Positions 37,155-58,722 are shown, numbered from the stretch's first letter. The stretch is DNA of 64,000 nt from Phragmites australis (GCF_958298935.1 NC_084941.1:20000001-20064000), one strand, 5' to 3'. Notes: generated by a model from the sequence alone, not told the origin. Translations and numbers: made by a program.

Positions 37155-37445
37155 CTCTTGCGCTCTTCCTCGCTCGCCATGCCCAAAAGCAGCAGCGGAA
37201 CTTCACCGCGCGCACTCCCGCGCTCGCCATGGCCCAAATTGATCACGCGAACAGTCACCGCGCGCTCTTCCGCGGTCGTCACCACTGAAATACTGCATGC
37301 AGATCCTCCTCCCGCGCTCTCCCTCGCTCGCCATGCCCAAAAGCTGCAGCGGAACTTCGCCGCGCGCACTCCCGCGCTCGCCATTGCCCAAAAGCTGCAG
37401 CGGAACAGTCGCCGCGCGCTCTTCCGCGCTCACCATTGCCCAATT
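37147..37445. repeat. Two 150-bp direct repeats in MLE leader
   Basis: Copies start cagatcctcctc at 37147 and 37298 and share gctcgccatgcccaaaagc and cggaacttc words. Within each copy, shorter repeats around cgcgctcgccat recur. Confidence 0.75.
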
Positions 37446-37534
37446 CTCCCGCTATGTATACTCTCTTTTGCCCTCTTCTCCCAGAGACATTAGCATTGAT
37501 ATCTACCACTCCCTTCTTCTCCCAATTTGAGTAG

Positions 37535-39693
37535 ATGGCCAATTTTGATCTCAATTCTTCCCCATCTGATTCGAACGAAATTGTTGATTACCCGGTGATC
37601 GATTTGCAGTACGACCTTGAGTTGGCAGCAAGCGATGAAGGTGAGCATATGAATCGATTTGCAATACCCCTGATTTCTTTGTTGTTCTTGGATTGATTTT
37701 GATGTTTAACAGAAGGAGGTAGTGGCGTGCACGGCCGAGATAGACGCTGTCAACGCACGCTCGGACTAGCGGGGCGAGGACGTGCTGGACAAGCCAGCCT
37801 TGGTGTCGCTGGAATCGGACGCGCCGGCCGTGGAGTCACTGGCCTACGTAACTCACGCCTAGGATTCGCCGGGCGCGGAGTAACCACTACCAGTGCGTTC
37901 ATTGGTCGCGGAGTCACCACTACCAGTGCGTTCACTGGGCGAGGACAGGCCAGCCTACGAGTCGTCGGAGGAGGACAGGAGGGGACCGGCCATGAGCACG
38001 AAGAAGTAGGAGAAGGCGGTATTGGTGACAACTGCCTAGGAAGACGCTGGCAACACAGGCTCGGACTCGCTGGGCGAAGACATGCCGGACGCGGGTTCGT
38101 ATGTCGTGTTGACAACAGACTCGAAGTCGCTGTACATGGACGCGTCGGCCACGGAAGCACCAGGACCAGTGGCCTCGTTGGGCGCGGACTGGAGGGCATC
38201 GAAGGAGTAGTAGGACTCGCCGGAGGAGGACTTGAGGACAACCATGACGGCCAGGAAGAAGAACATGCTCAAATGGATGAGGACGGTGACGAGTCTGTAT
38301 CAGCACGCCCTGAAACGAGTAAGATTGAGTACATTTGATTTCTGGCCGAATGTATTTTTGGTTATGTTTGATAAGCCTATTGTTTTTTTTTTTCGCATTT
38401 GTAGATCAATGTGACAATGTCATTAGAAGTAAGCAGCACACCGATGAAGACAAACGTGCTATATATGCCATTCTCTTGCATAGAACTTCCTTTGGCATAT
38501 TGAAGCATAGAGTGACCGCGGCAGTTGCTGCTGAAACTGGTGTGCCTTTGAGAACTGTTCAAAGGATATGGAAGAATGGAAAGGATGGTGGGGTACTAGG
38601 AGTGGTGAGCAAGAAGCCAAATAATTGTGGCCGCAAGCGAATTGCTTTCGATCCCGAAGCCATTAAAGGTATATCGTTGCATAAGAGGACTACTCTTAAG
38701 GATATGGCGTGTGAGATGCATATGTCAAAGACCACATTGTTCACGCGGTTAAAAGAGGGTAGGTTTAGGCGGCACACAAATGCAATCAAATTTACGCTAA
38801 CAGCTGAAAATAAGAAAGCTAGGGTTCGATTTTGTCTAAACATGTTAGACCACACTAGCTTGCCGCACCAACCAACTTTTCAGGGAATGTATAACATCAT
38901 CTACATAGATGAGAAATGGTTTTATCGGACGAAACAGACACAAACATACTACTTGGCGCTCGACGAGGAGGATCCAGAAAGAACCACACAAAGCAAGAAC
39001 TTCATAGAGAAGGTTATGTTTCTGGCGGCTGTTGCGAGACCTAGGTATGACATGGATGGTAACATGACCTTTGATGGAAAAATAGGCATATTTCCATTCA
39101 CTTTCGTGGAGCCAGCTCGGAGGTCGAGTGCAAATAGGCCTCGTGGTACATTGGTAACCAAGGTTTTGCCATCAGTCACCAAAGATGTTAGTCGTGATTA
39201 CATTGTGAACAAGTTGTTGCCGGCTATCAAGGAGAAGTGGCCCGTGGAGGAACATGGTACCCCAATATTCATACAGCAGGATAATGCGAAGACACACATT
39301 GCAGTCGATGATCCAGAGTTTATTCATGCGGCCTCATCGGATGGGTTTGACATTCGGTTAATGTGCCAACCGCCGAACTCTCCTGACGTCAATATCCTAG
39401 ACCTTGGTTTTTTTGCAGCACTTCAAGCATTGTTCCATAAGTCATCTCCTTGTGGTGTAGAGGACATCGTCGCGAAGGTATTACAAGCGTTTGATGAGTA
39501 TCCGGTCGAGTCGAGCAATCGTATTTTCCTCACCCATCAATCTTGCATGAGAGAGATTCTGCGGCTAAAAGGAGGGCAACACTACAAGGTTCCACACTTG
39601 AGGAAGCAGTTTTTAGAGAGACATGGTGAACTTCCGATTAGGTTGCAATGCGATTCTACCATTATAAACGAGGCAATGGAGTTCCTCAGTTAA
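37535..39693 (+). CDS. Mariner transposase, DD39D, three exons
   Basis: Exons 37535-37640, 37713-38318 and 38405-39693 join in phase, with GT..AG introns of 72 and 86 bp, into 666 codons. The first exon starts MANFDLNSSPSDSNEIVDYP. The second is a Gly/Arg/Thr-rich repeat region (AGRGRAGQASLGVAGIGRAG) of no known domain. The third holds the helix-turn-helix part (VPLRTVQRIWKNGKDGG and LKDMACEMHMSKTTLFTRLK) and the catalytic domain: Asp406 in YIDEKWF, Asp530 in QQDNAKTH and Asp570 in PDVNILD, with exactly 39 residues between the last two. That spacing is diagnostic of plant mariner transposases. It cuts and joins the element's ends in the nucleus. Exon 3 is secure. The exon 2 frame is open but less certain (see findings). 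Confidence 0.88.
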
Positions 39694-40093
39694 TTTTATC
39701 AATGTTTAATCCATGTAATGTTGAACCAAGTTTAATCTATCTTACTCGTTTCCATGCACTAATTGGAACTTCAACTCTTTTCCATCAGTTAATTTTTATC
39801 TATGTTTAATCAGCTGGTTTTGCACCATTAGTTTTTCCAAACCTGCACCGTCTTATACATGCACTTCAGCAATTTCGAAATTCAGTAAACTTGCACACAT
39901 ATAGCAAATGAAAATTAAGTAACCAAGCCAGAATAGTTCATCCATAGAAGCAGTAGTCCATGGATAAATACGCAACAAGCATTTCTTCGATACAAACTGC
40001 ATTAATTCATCGATACAATGATGGAAGCAAAATTTTCATCATGTCGCCAATTACCTTGTTCTCTGAATCGAGTACCAGTGAGTCAGGCACAAA

Positions 40094-40870
40094 TCAGTCG
40101 TTCAGTGTATCTGGTGTGAGTTCGTCGAGCAGCAACTGTTCGCCGTCCTGGGTTTCGTCATCCTCGTTGACAAAATGCTTCTTTTCGTCTTCGCCGCCTA
40201 CCCCGTGGTCGCGCTCGTCACCTAGCACATCCACGTGATCGTCAACTAATCCGTCCACACAAAATTCGCCTAGCCCAGGGCCGCGCTCGTCAACTAGGCC
40301 GTGGCCGCGTTCTGCCCCGCCGGCGTGCACCAGCCGCCATCCTCTGTAGACAAATCGAGATGCACACAGGTCCTCATCCTCAACCCCTTCGCTGGCTACC
40401 CCGTGGTCACACTCGAGGCCTTGCCCGTGGCCATCGCCCTCGTCATCGCCCTCGTAACCGCTCCCAAGGCCATCGTTGTCCTCGACGTTGTCCTCATCAC
40501 AGAAAATAGAGATGTACTCCATGAACTCCTCCTCAGTGAGATTCTTCAGCCAATCCGGACCACGCACGAAATCCACAACGGCAGCGCTGACGGCATGGCC
40601 GAGCTCGCCGCCGCCATCGCTTTTTTTCCTGGCCGCCAAGCACGCCAAAACATCAGCGCGAGCACCATGGCCAAGGTCGCTGTCGCCCTGGGTGCTCTTC
40701 CCGGCCGCCATGAACATCAATTGTTCAGCGCGGACACCATGGCCTGGTGCGTCGTCGCCATAGCTGCTTTTCTCGGCCGCCGCATAGACGACATCTTCAG
40801 CGCGGACGCCATGGCCGAGCTCGCCGTCGTCCTGGCTGTTATTCTCGGCTGTCGTCTCTGTACTCGCCAT
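40094..40870 (-). CDS. Second ORF of the mariner element, repeat-containing acidic protein
   Basis: A 258-codon minus-strand ORF starts MASTETTAENNSQDDGELGH, its ATG in a favourable gcATGG context. Residues 14-104 form four tandem units of 24-25 residues on the pattern LGHGVRAEDVxxxAAxKS. Then comes PDWLKNLTEEEFMEYISIFC and a long Asp/Glu/Gly/His-rich tail with two more repeat-like stretches (DERGPGLGEF, DERDHGVGGEDEKK). It ends DELTPDTLND. It converges on the transposase, with 400 bp between the two stops. I recognise no family. A second gene is not usual in mariner elements, so this could be a captured host sequence or a real accessory protein. The plus strand is also open here (40301-40939), which lowers certainty. 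Confidence 0.55.
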   Translation of the reverse strand: MASTETTAENNSQDDGELGHGVRAEDVVYAAAEKSSYGDDAPGHGVRAEQLMFMAAGKSTQGDSDLGHGARADVLACLAARKKSDGGGELGHAVSAAVVDFVRGPDWLKNLTEEEFMEYISIFCDEDNVEDNDGLGSGYEGDDEGDGHGQGLECDHGVASEGVEDEDLCASRFVYRGWRLVHAGGAERGHGLVDERGPGLGEFCVDGLVDDHVDVLGDERDHGVGGEDEKKHFVNEDDETQDGEQLLLDELTPDTLND

Positions 40871-41094
40871 GCAGATGTGATGGCTGTTCGGCGGGGAATG
40901 GAGAAGAGGAAGCAGCACTGTGAAAACTTAAGGGATTAAGGGAGTACATGCAGGAAACGTTGGGGTTAAGGGAGTAGTAATGACTACACATTACGAGGGG
41001 TCACCTGAGTAAAAACTTAGAGGGTATCTCAGGAAACAAATCACCAAAAGCATTAGGCGCCATCTAATATGAAATCTGCATGCAAAAATTATAT

Positions 41095-41119
41095 GCCATG
41101 TATACCGGAATGGAGGGAG
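41095..41119 (-). repeat. MLE right terminal inverted repeat
   Basis: Reverse complement begins CTCCCTCCATTCC. One mismatch to the left end. Confidence 0.92.
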
Positions 41120-41121
41120 TA

Positions 41122-41862
41122 TTATACATTTCATCTATATAAAAAACTAATTAAAAACAATTTTTAAAAACAATTTTGCAAAAGCCTCTGCTCAATCAAC
41201 CACGGCAAACCCGGAAGCCCCTCGTTTTATGCAGTGTCTGGCGCTCCCACAGCCACAACTCGGGCGGGACAGCTACACCATTTACACTGACGGCCGGGTC
41301 CCACTCTGTCTCATTTACTTCCCATCCTCGCATGTCGGATACGCACGCAACGCCTGCACGGCAACCCGCTCGGCATTCTTCGCCTCCAATACACGCCAGC
41401 TACTCACCTGACCTGTGGGTTCCGCGTGGGCCCACTCGTCAGAGACAGCCACCTGGGGCCTGGACTCTGCATCTGCCTCCGCGCGGTGTCCAGAACAATC
41501 GTGCGGGGAACCCGAACACAAACCCACACCCGTCACACCGACACGTGGGCCATCGGAGACCCGTCGCCACATGTCAGTGACACGAGAAAGGACAGGGCTT
41601 TCCAAGTCAGGCTCGTCGCCTCGCCTATTATTACAGCGCGCAATTTGACAATTTCTAAATATTTTTTTCTACTCCTAGTTCCTGTCTCGGCTTCTCCGTT
41701 CCCTCCCCTTCCCTTCCCTCCGCTCCGCTTCGCTTCTTCCTCCTCCGAATTGAAACGCCCCAGCTGCAAAAGCAAACGAAGCCCTAAGCATCCATTCGAT
41801 TCAGCGTCTCGCTGTGGTCGGATTCGATCGGGCGCGGGGTCGGATCGGGGCGGCGGGGCGGG
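41122..41862 (+). promoter_or_regulatory. Upstream region and 5' leader of the UBP gene
   Basis: Between the mariner element and the ATG lies GC-rich sequence. A pyrimidine-rich tract (41688-41752) and a GC-rich stretch just before the ATG look like a plant 5' untranslated leader. No clear TATA box is seen near it, so transcription probably starts at a TATA-less, pyrimidine-rich promoter. That is an inference. Confidence 0.5.
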
Positions 41863-52636
<10,774 letters not shown>

Positions 52637-53005
52637 ATTCTCGAATCATGGACCAATGTGTGGTTATGATTTTGTGGCCAACATATGATTGCTAGACTCA
52701 ACATTGGTGTATCGTAAGTCCATTGAGCCATTGACGTTTTGAAGGCGCGGTACAGAAGAAGCGACATCTAATTAGCATGACAACATTGATCTTTCATGCA
52801 TTTTACAACCCTTCTATAACGGATTGGGGTTTACGATATATACTCTGTTCCCCTCTTTTTTAAGTAGAATTGATATTGACAGGTAGATTGAGAAATGTCG
52901 CTGGAGACCGGACTGCGACTGAAAGGATGTCAAAATACTGCATTTTTTGCCTTGCTGAGCTACAGCCTAGTTTTGATTCCATTTGTATTATACTGTCCCA
53001 TCCTC

Positions 53006-53356
53006 ATCAGCTCTAATGCTAAGTGTTTATTTTGTGAGCAATCAATTCGTTGTGATGCCTACTTAGCTCTCAAGATGATCGCATGTTTTGTTTGAAATCA
53101 GCTGTAATGCTGAGTGTTTATTTTGTGAGCAATCAATTCGTTGTGATGACTACTTAGACTATCTCCAGCAGCTATTTCAAATTTTCATCCTTAAAATACT
53201 ATTACAACATCCCCTATCGTTATTACAGCATCTTTGATTTTTCTACTGTAGTAGCTACAGTAGACCGCAAACACTGTAGCACTGAAAAAGTGAGATTTAA
53301 GGACTCTCTTGGAGATGCCTTAGCTTTCAAAATGATCGCATGTTTTGTTTGAAATC
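53006..53356. repeat. 91-bp tandem duplication, second copy split by a MITE
   Basis: Copy 1 is 53006-53096 and copy 2 is 53097-53156 plus 53323-53356. They share agtgtttattttgtgagcaa and atgatcgcatgttttgtttg. Only copy 2 contains the insertion, so copy 1 shows the pre-insertion sequence. Confidence 0.88.
53157..53319. mobile_element. Tourist-like MITE, 163 bp
   Basis: Flanked by TTA duplications (53154-53156 and 53320-53322). Ends read GACTATCTCCAGC and, as reverse complement, GGCATCTCCAAGAG, imperfect inverted repeats typical of PIF/Harbinger MITEs. Copy 1 of the surrounding duplication has the uninterrupted sequence with a single TTA. Confidence 0.85.
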
Positions 53357-53885
53357 AATCAATCGATCGATGGAAGATAGTGTCGCTGATGGCCAGCCGA
53401 TTAAATAATACAACTGGTTCATGTGACCGGTTTTAAATTTTGGTAGATACAGTACGTCCATGGTGATACGTATCTGCTGTTGCCCGTTCTCCGTTTGCAT
53501 AATTTTGTTTTTGCAGCGGCCGGTTAGGACAGAATAGAAGCTGTCGGTATTGGAGGGTCTTTTCCTAGAGATCAGAAAAGATATTTTCTTTATTTTTTCA
53601 CTTGAGAGAAGATGTATAATTAGTACGTCATATACAGTCTGAAGGAAGGGTGGACCAAACTAATAGGAGAATCTGATCGATGCATGCCAAAATAATCTTG
53701 TGATCGAAGTCTCAATGGTAGCAAATTCCAAAAAATAAAGCATTCAGGTGTGTTTTTGGCTCTTTCAACTTTTTCTATATCAACCTTGAAAGTAGTGAAT
53801 ACGAAGAAGAGGATCCAACACACCTTGTATTCACTATATGCGACCCATATAAATACACCTGAGTGTTTACGAATGAGGTGACTAA

Positions 53886-56431
53886 GAGCATATCCAGCCG
53901 CTCCCTTAAAACTCATCTCCTATGTCTTCCCTAAAAGATTTCTCTCTTATGTTTATTCACTCTCCACTAGATCCTCTAAATTTCAGCCTCTATTTCTCAC
54001 TCTCCAATATTACATTGAAATCTTATAAAATATTTGAATTGTAACGGCTATATTTTCAATGGCTAATTATGTAACAGATATATTTTTAATGACTATTTTT
54101 GTAATGACTATTTTTTCAACAGTTATTTTTGTAACGGATATTTTCCGAATAGCTATATTCTCAACCACTAATTTTCCAACAGCTATATTTCGAACCTCTA
54201 TATGTTGGCTCTTCCTGGTGGTCCTCCACCGTATCACAATGAGTCGCCGCAGCTTCCTCATGCAACAAACCCTGGATTCATCGTCGTTAGATGATGATGG
54301 CGAACTTATTATTACTACCACACACATATCACACAATCAATATAAGCTTTTGAATGCACCACGCTATGGCGGTTCTGTGCCTGGGCATCAAGAAGTTAAT
54401 CGCAATAGAGAGGCAGGGCATTTGAGACTACCCCAAGACTACTTTTCAGATGCTCCTACCTACGGCCTAACTGTCTTCAGGCGCAGGTTTGTAATCAGTT
54501 CATATATTTGTGTTCATGCTTTGTTGTTGATCCTCTTGACCACAACTCATTCTTCTTTGCCACACAAGTTTAGAATGGCGCGTTCTCTATTTTTGCGCAT
54601 AGTGCATATACAGTAGAAGACCATGATAAATATTTTATGCAAAGAAGAAATGCAGTTGGACATCTTGATGGAGTACCAGCGGATGCTACAGATGATTATG
54701 TTCGGGATTGGAGAAAGCATGACTATAGAGTCTGAAAATGTTTGTAAAAGCTATTGTTGAAATATTTGGAGATGAGTATTTAAGATCACCAAATGAGAAT
54801 GATACTGCTAGATTACTTGCAATTGAGGAGGCAAAAGGTTTTCCGGGAATGCTAGGGTGCATAGATTGTATGCATTGGAAGTGAAAAAATTATCCTGCAG
54901 CATAGCAAGGTCAATATAGTGGCCATGCGCATGAGCCCACAATCATTCTAGAAGCCATTGCTTCACAAGATCTTTGGATTTGACATGTATTTTTTGGTTT
55001 ACTTGTGTCTCACAAAGATATTAATGTTTTTCAACATTCCCCACTCTTTGCAAGACTAACTGAAGGGCAAGCTTAAAAGTAAATTATATTATCAATGGTC
55101 ATAATTATACAATGAGGTATTACCTTACGGATGATATATATCTTCCATGTGCGACATTTGTGAAGACAATACAATCTCCACAAGAAAATAAGGCAAACTT
55201 ATTCGCACTAGCTCAAGAAGAAGTAAGGAAGGATGTCGAACGAGCTTTTGGAGTTCTCCAAGCTCGTTTTGCCATTGTTTGTGGACCAACTAGATTATGG
55301 GATCAGGACACACTATGAGAAATCGTGATAGGTTGTGCCATCATGTACAACATGATAATTGAAGATGAGTGAGATGAAGATGAAGACTTCCATTACGAAG
55401 GTGTCAGCAAAATTGTTAGACCATCACATGCTCATACGCTTGAACTGGATAAGTTTCTTCAAATTCATCACATTGGAAATAAGCAGACTCACAGTCAGCT
55501 TCAAGATGATCTAGTCGAGCACATGTGGCAACATCATGGAGGATTATAGTTTCTTACAACTGTAATAATCTATTATGTATTGTTTTAACAATGTAGTTCA
55601 CAAAATTATTATCCGTATTTTCCATTCTTCACAAGTTCGATTACTGCATTGTAAAAAATGGAGATGAACGTAGCAAGGCAGTAAGCTTTTGACCATACCA
55701 AATGTGCCAGTAGCCAAGCATCTCCTCGCTCAGTCGAGAGCCACCTTATCTTCAACTTGGCTCCTCTCCTTGCTCTCTCCATCACTCGCCCCCTCTCACT
55801 CACCTCCTGCTCTCTCTCTTGGCTGCATCGAGCGCCACAACCACAGAGCCGAGTGAGCTGCCATCGAGCAGAGCACAACAGCAACCGTAGAGCACGTCAC
55901 TAAGCTGAGCTTGTCGTCCACCTCATCGACTACCACTAGGATCCACCGAAGGGCAGCGCTAGGAGCTTGCTTACCCCCTCCTCAAGCCAAAGCCCAACTG
56001 AAGCTCGCCGACGCGCCTTCTTCTTCCCCACGGTCGGTCGCCTCCACCCGAGCTCAACCCTCTCTATTGACCCACCTCTCCAGCCACCCTCTGACCGAGC
56101 TGACCGCACCACGAGCTCCTCCTTGCCGAAGTGAAGCTCCTTGGCCTCTTCCCCCTCCCTCTCTCCCTCTGAATCACGCTGCTGCTGGGTCATCACTTGG
56201 GCACAGGAGGCAATGCGTGGGAGGCGAGCGCGCAGGAGCAGGCGCGGGGAAGGGCTAGGTAGTCGGATAGGGGATGAGCTCGCTCCCCTACATTTGAGGG
56301 ATGATCTCGGGGAGTCAGGGGACTCCTATTTTTAGGGGATGAGATATGACATATGCTAGAGACCGATTTCGGAGCCCAATCCCTCAAATTTAGCTTTAGG
56401 GGCTCAAGTAGAGCATGTGCTGGTGATGCTC
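53886..56431 (+). mobile_element. PIF/Harbinger element, 2.5 kb, in LTR-A
   Basis: A TAA duplication flanks it (53883-53885 and 56432-56434). Terminal repeats read GAGCATATCCAGC and, reverse complement, GAGCATCACCAGC. LTR-B at about 58826 has the empty site gactaacatcc, proving the insertion. It contains a decayed PIF transposase on the plus strand. The right 880 bp carry no recognisable gene. Confidence 0.9.
54239..55549 (+). pseudogene. PIF/Harbinger transposase, decayed
   Basis: From an ATG at 54239 the reading gives APRYGGSVPGHQEVNRNREA and QDYFSDAPTYGLTVFRRRF, then after a frame change KAIVEIFGDEYLRSPNENDT, EEAKGFPGMLGCIDCMHWK, HEPTIILEAIASQDLWI and NEVEKVERAFGVLQARFAIV-like sequence (KDVERAFGVLQARFAIVCGP), ending LVEHMWQHHGGL. 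These are the conserved blocks of PIF-type DDE_Tnp_4 transposases, with the first catalytic Asp in GCIDCMHWK. Several stops and frame changes (for example after MHWK) make it non-functional. Confidence 0.85.
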
Positions 56432-56613
56432 TAACATCCTAGACCTATACATATGCCACTATCCAAAGGAATCGGCCATGATCTATCTTACTAAGACTCA
56501 GCCTAGCTAACAGTCAAGAGAATCGAGCAGAAAGACTCGGAAGTGCCTTTGAGGACTGTTGAGAACGATTGGCGCGTTGAACTGGTAAAGGGAACCATTA
56601 GCTATTGCTAACA

Positions 56614-56934
56614 CCCCGCCACAGTCGATGCGTTGTGCGAGCCAATGCAGAGGCTGGAACGAAAGTCTTCAAAGATCAACATCAGGCTAGAATGAAAGTC
56701 TTCAAAGATCGACATCAAAATACCTTTGGTTATAACATCAGCAAATTGTTGGTTTGTCAGAAAATGAAAGACGCGAACATCACCGATGATGACCTTTTTA
56801 TGAACGAAGTGGATATCCAGCTTGTTGTGGTTTGTGATAGTGGTGGACGGAATGGCAACCATATATACTGCCAATACATTGTCACAGTACACAATGGTTG
56901 CTTTGGGCATGAGACACTGTAGCTCATCCAGCAA
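56614..56934 (-). pseudogene. Copia pol, RNase H C-terminus (next to LTR-A)
   Basis: Minus strand gives ATIVYCDNVLAVYMVAIPST, then KLDIHFVHKKVIIGDVRVFH, FLTNQQFADVITKGILMSIF and a repeated EDFHSSL. This is the conserved end of copia RNase H, leading into a polypurine tract and the LTR. The internal repeat of the IFEDF segment is a small duplication. Confidence 0.8.
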
Positions 56935-57091
56935 TTGTCATAGCCAGCGTCACTTGGTGACAACGATCGGGACACTGTGGACTGGTGCTTAGATGGCCAG
57001 GACACAAGGAAATTGCCGAGGAAGATGCAGAACCTTGAAGTTGACTGACGTGTATCTGGGCACCCGACCTAGTTTGCGTCGGAATAAACCA

Positions 57092-57823
57092 CTAGATCAA
57101 ATGAAGAGGAGCGGTGAAGATGAAGGCCAAAAGTAGTAGTGCCTTGATGTATTGCAGAATACACTTGTCAAGGGCCATATGACCTTCCCACGAATCATGC
57201 ATGTGCAAGCATATTTGTTGGACAACATATGCTATGTCTAGGCATGTCACGGTCTGGTACTGCAAACCCCCATCAATGCTTCTGTAGAAGGAAGAGATAG
57301 ACACTTTGTCACCGTAGGAGGAAGACAACTTTGGTTTGACATGAATCGGTGTACTGGAAGCCTTGCAATTTGACATGCTAGCGCGGTCCAGGAGCTCGCT
57401 GAAGTATTTCTCTTGTGAAAGGAAGAAGCCATTGAGAGAGCGCTACACTTGGATCCGGAGGAAGTAGTTGAGCGGACCCATGTCCTTCATGGTGAACTCG
57501 GTGTGCAGGAGGGCAATGATGTGTCAAAGAAGAGAGTTGGAGCTTGCGGTGAGCGCAATGTCATTGACATATAATAGTAGATAACTGAGATAAGTGCCCC
57601 GCCATAGGACAAATAACAATGTGTTCGAGCGCATTGCAGAGAAGCCAATCGAGTGGAGAAACTTTGGAAAATGAGTGTACCATGCCTGAGGTGCTAGCTT
57701 CAATCTGTATAGGGATTTGGAGAGAAGACAAACATGATTGGGATGGGTCACATTGACGAAACCAGCAGGTTGTTGGCAGTAAACGACCTCAGAGAGCTTC
57801 CCATGGAGGAATGCATTCTTCAC
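57092..57823 (-). pseudogene. Copia pol, reverse transcriptase fragments
   Basis: The minus strand has MKNAFLHGKLSEVVYCQQPA, SLYRLKLAPQAWYTHFPKFL and LLLYVNDIALTASS. The usual YVDD catalytic motif reads YVND. After a gap, SNCKASSTPIHVKPKL and YQTVTCLDIAYVVQQICLHM give the RT end. Stops separate the parts, so it is dead. Confidence 0.8.
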
Positions 57824-57966
57824 ATCGAGTTGGTGAGCGGGCCCATTGACGTGAAGTGATGATGGAGAGAAATGTTTGAATGGATGTAGGCTTCGTCACC
57901 GGAGAGAATGTTTTGGTGAAATCAACACTGACACATTAGGACAACCTGCAGACCACCCATCGCACC

Positions 57967-58570
57967 TTATACGTTCAAGTGACCTATTCGGCTTGAGGTT
58001 ATGCTAAAAGACCCACTAGCTGGAGATGACATGCACGCTGTGGGGATGACGTACAAGCGATCATGTGTCATTGGTGAGCAGAGCATCGTACTCTTCTTGC
58101 TTAGTGGGGCACCAGTGTGGGTCGTGAATGGCAGCGTGCACAGAAGCTGGGATTGGTGACATCGTAGATGTGTCCGCCAGATGTGCGTACCATTGGTTAG
58201 GCATGTGGATACCGCCACATCCACGAGTGACCATTGGATGATAGGAGCTAGTTGAAGGTGGAGGCGCCAGATCTATCGATGGGTTAGGAGCCACTACGGA
58301 TGATGCACCTAGAGGAGCTCAGTGCATCCTAATCATGGACGGAGGAACCACCAAATGTTGATGGAGAAATGTGATGAGCGTGGCCACCATTGATCCTAAT
58401 GTTACTGTGTGGCATAGAGACATCAGGGTGCGAGGTTGTGGTGTTATTTGGCGAGAGTCGATGATTTGAGGTGACCAGGACAAAGGCATCGACACCGGAT
58501 GCAGCAGGAGCCCTCATAGAGATCGGCCGCGAAAGCATGATGGGAACATGTGTCTTGATGTTGATCAACT
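57967..58570 (-). pseudogene. Copia pol linker between integrase and RT
   Basis: Minus-strand reading gives VTRGCGGIHMPNQ and IHDPHWCPTKQEEYDALLTN, where HPHW-like and EEYDAL are the linker-RT boundary of copia pol, preceded by a Pro/Ser/His-rich linker. Gag, protease and integrase are missing between here and LTR-B. Confidence 0.6.
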
Positions 58571-58621
58571 GAATCGCAAGACCCGTTAATGAGGAAGGTG
58601 CTGACATGTGGTGCTCATGGT

Positions 58622-58623
<2 letters not shown>

Positions 58624-58695
<72 letters not shown>
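58624..58695. repeat. (GA)n microsatellite, about 70 bp
   Basis: Nearly uninterrupted GA repeat. Its ORFs (alternating Arg-Glu, or Leu-Ser) are artefacts. Confidence 0.97.
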
Positions 58696-58696
<1 letters not shown>

Positions 58697-58722
58697 CACC
58701 AGAAGAGACGAGGATCAAGCAG

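Larger units (their letters stand above)
36915..41119 (+). mobile_element. Complete mariner-like element (MLE), 4.2 kb
   Basis: Termini start CTCCCTCC and run into TTCCGGTATACATGGC at both ends, matching 24 of 25 bases as inverted repeats, with the Stowaway/Osmar-type start. A TA target duplication flanks it (36913-36914 and 41120-41121). It encodes an intact DD39D transposase (37535-39693, +) and a convergent second ORF (40094-40870, -). No stop or frameshift was seen in either. It ends 744 bp before the start codon of the protease gene. The near-identical ends suggest recent insertion. Confidence 0.93.
52637..53786. other. UBP 3' flank
   Basis: Contains the UBP 3' untranslated region and the tandem duplication with a MITE listed below. 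A weak Stowaway-like word (tactctgttcccctc, about 52839) has no partner end, so no element is called. No polyadenylation site was fixed. Confidence 0.5.
53787..56613 (-). mobile_element. Copia LTR-A, interrupted by a PIF element
   Basis: The two LTR parts (53787-53885 and 56432-56613) join to about 278 bp and match LTR-B (58735-59010, 276 bp) along their length. The plus-strand left end starts TGAAAGTAG and the right end finishes TTGCTAACA. On the minus strand this is the LTR downstream of the pol at 56614-57823. A PIF/Harbinger element sits inside. Confidence 0.85.

Noticed and set aside
37750..38241. 163-codon minus-strand Pro/Ser-rich ORF opposite transposase exon 2
   Set aside because: It mirrors the GC-rich repeat exon and has no independent start signal or motif.
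40301..40939. 212-codon plus-strand ORF within the mariner element
   Set aside because: It lies opposite the 258-codon minus ORF, whose ATG context and acidic repeat pattern look more natural. It is probably a shadow, though not formally excluded.
52839..52900. Stowaway-like end near the UBP 3' region
   Set aside because: Only one weak terminus is seen; no partner or TA duplication was found.
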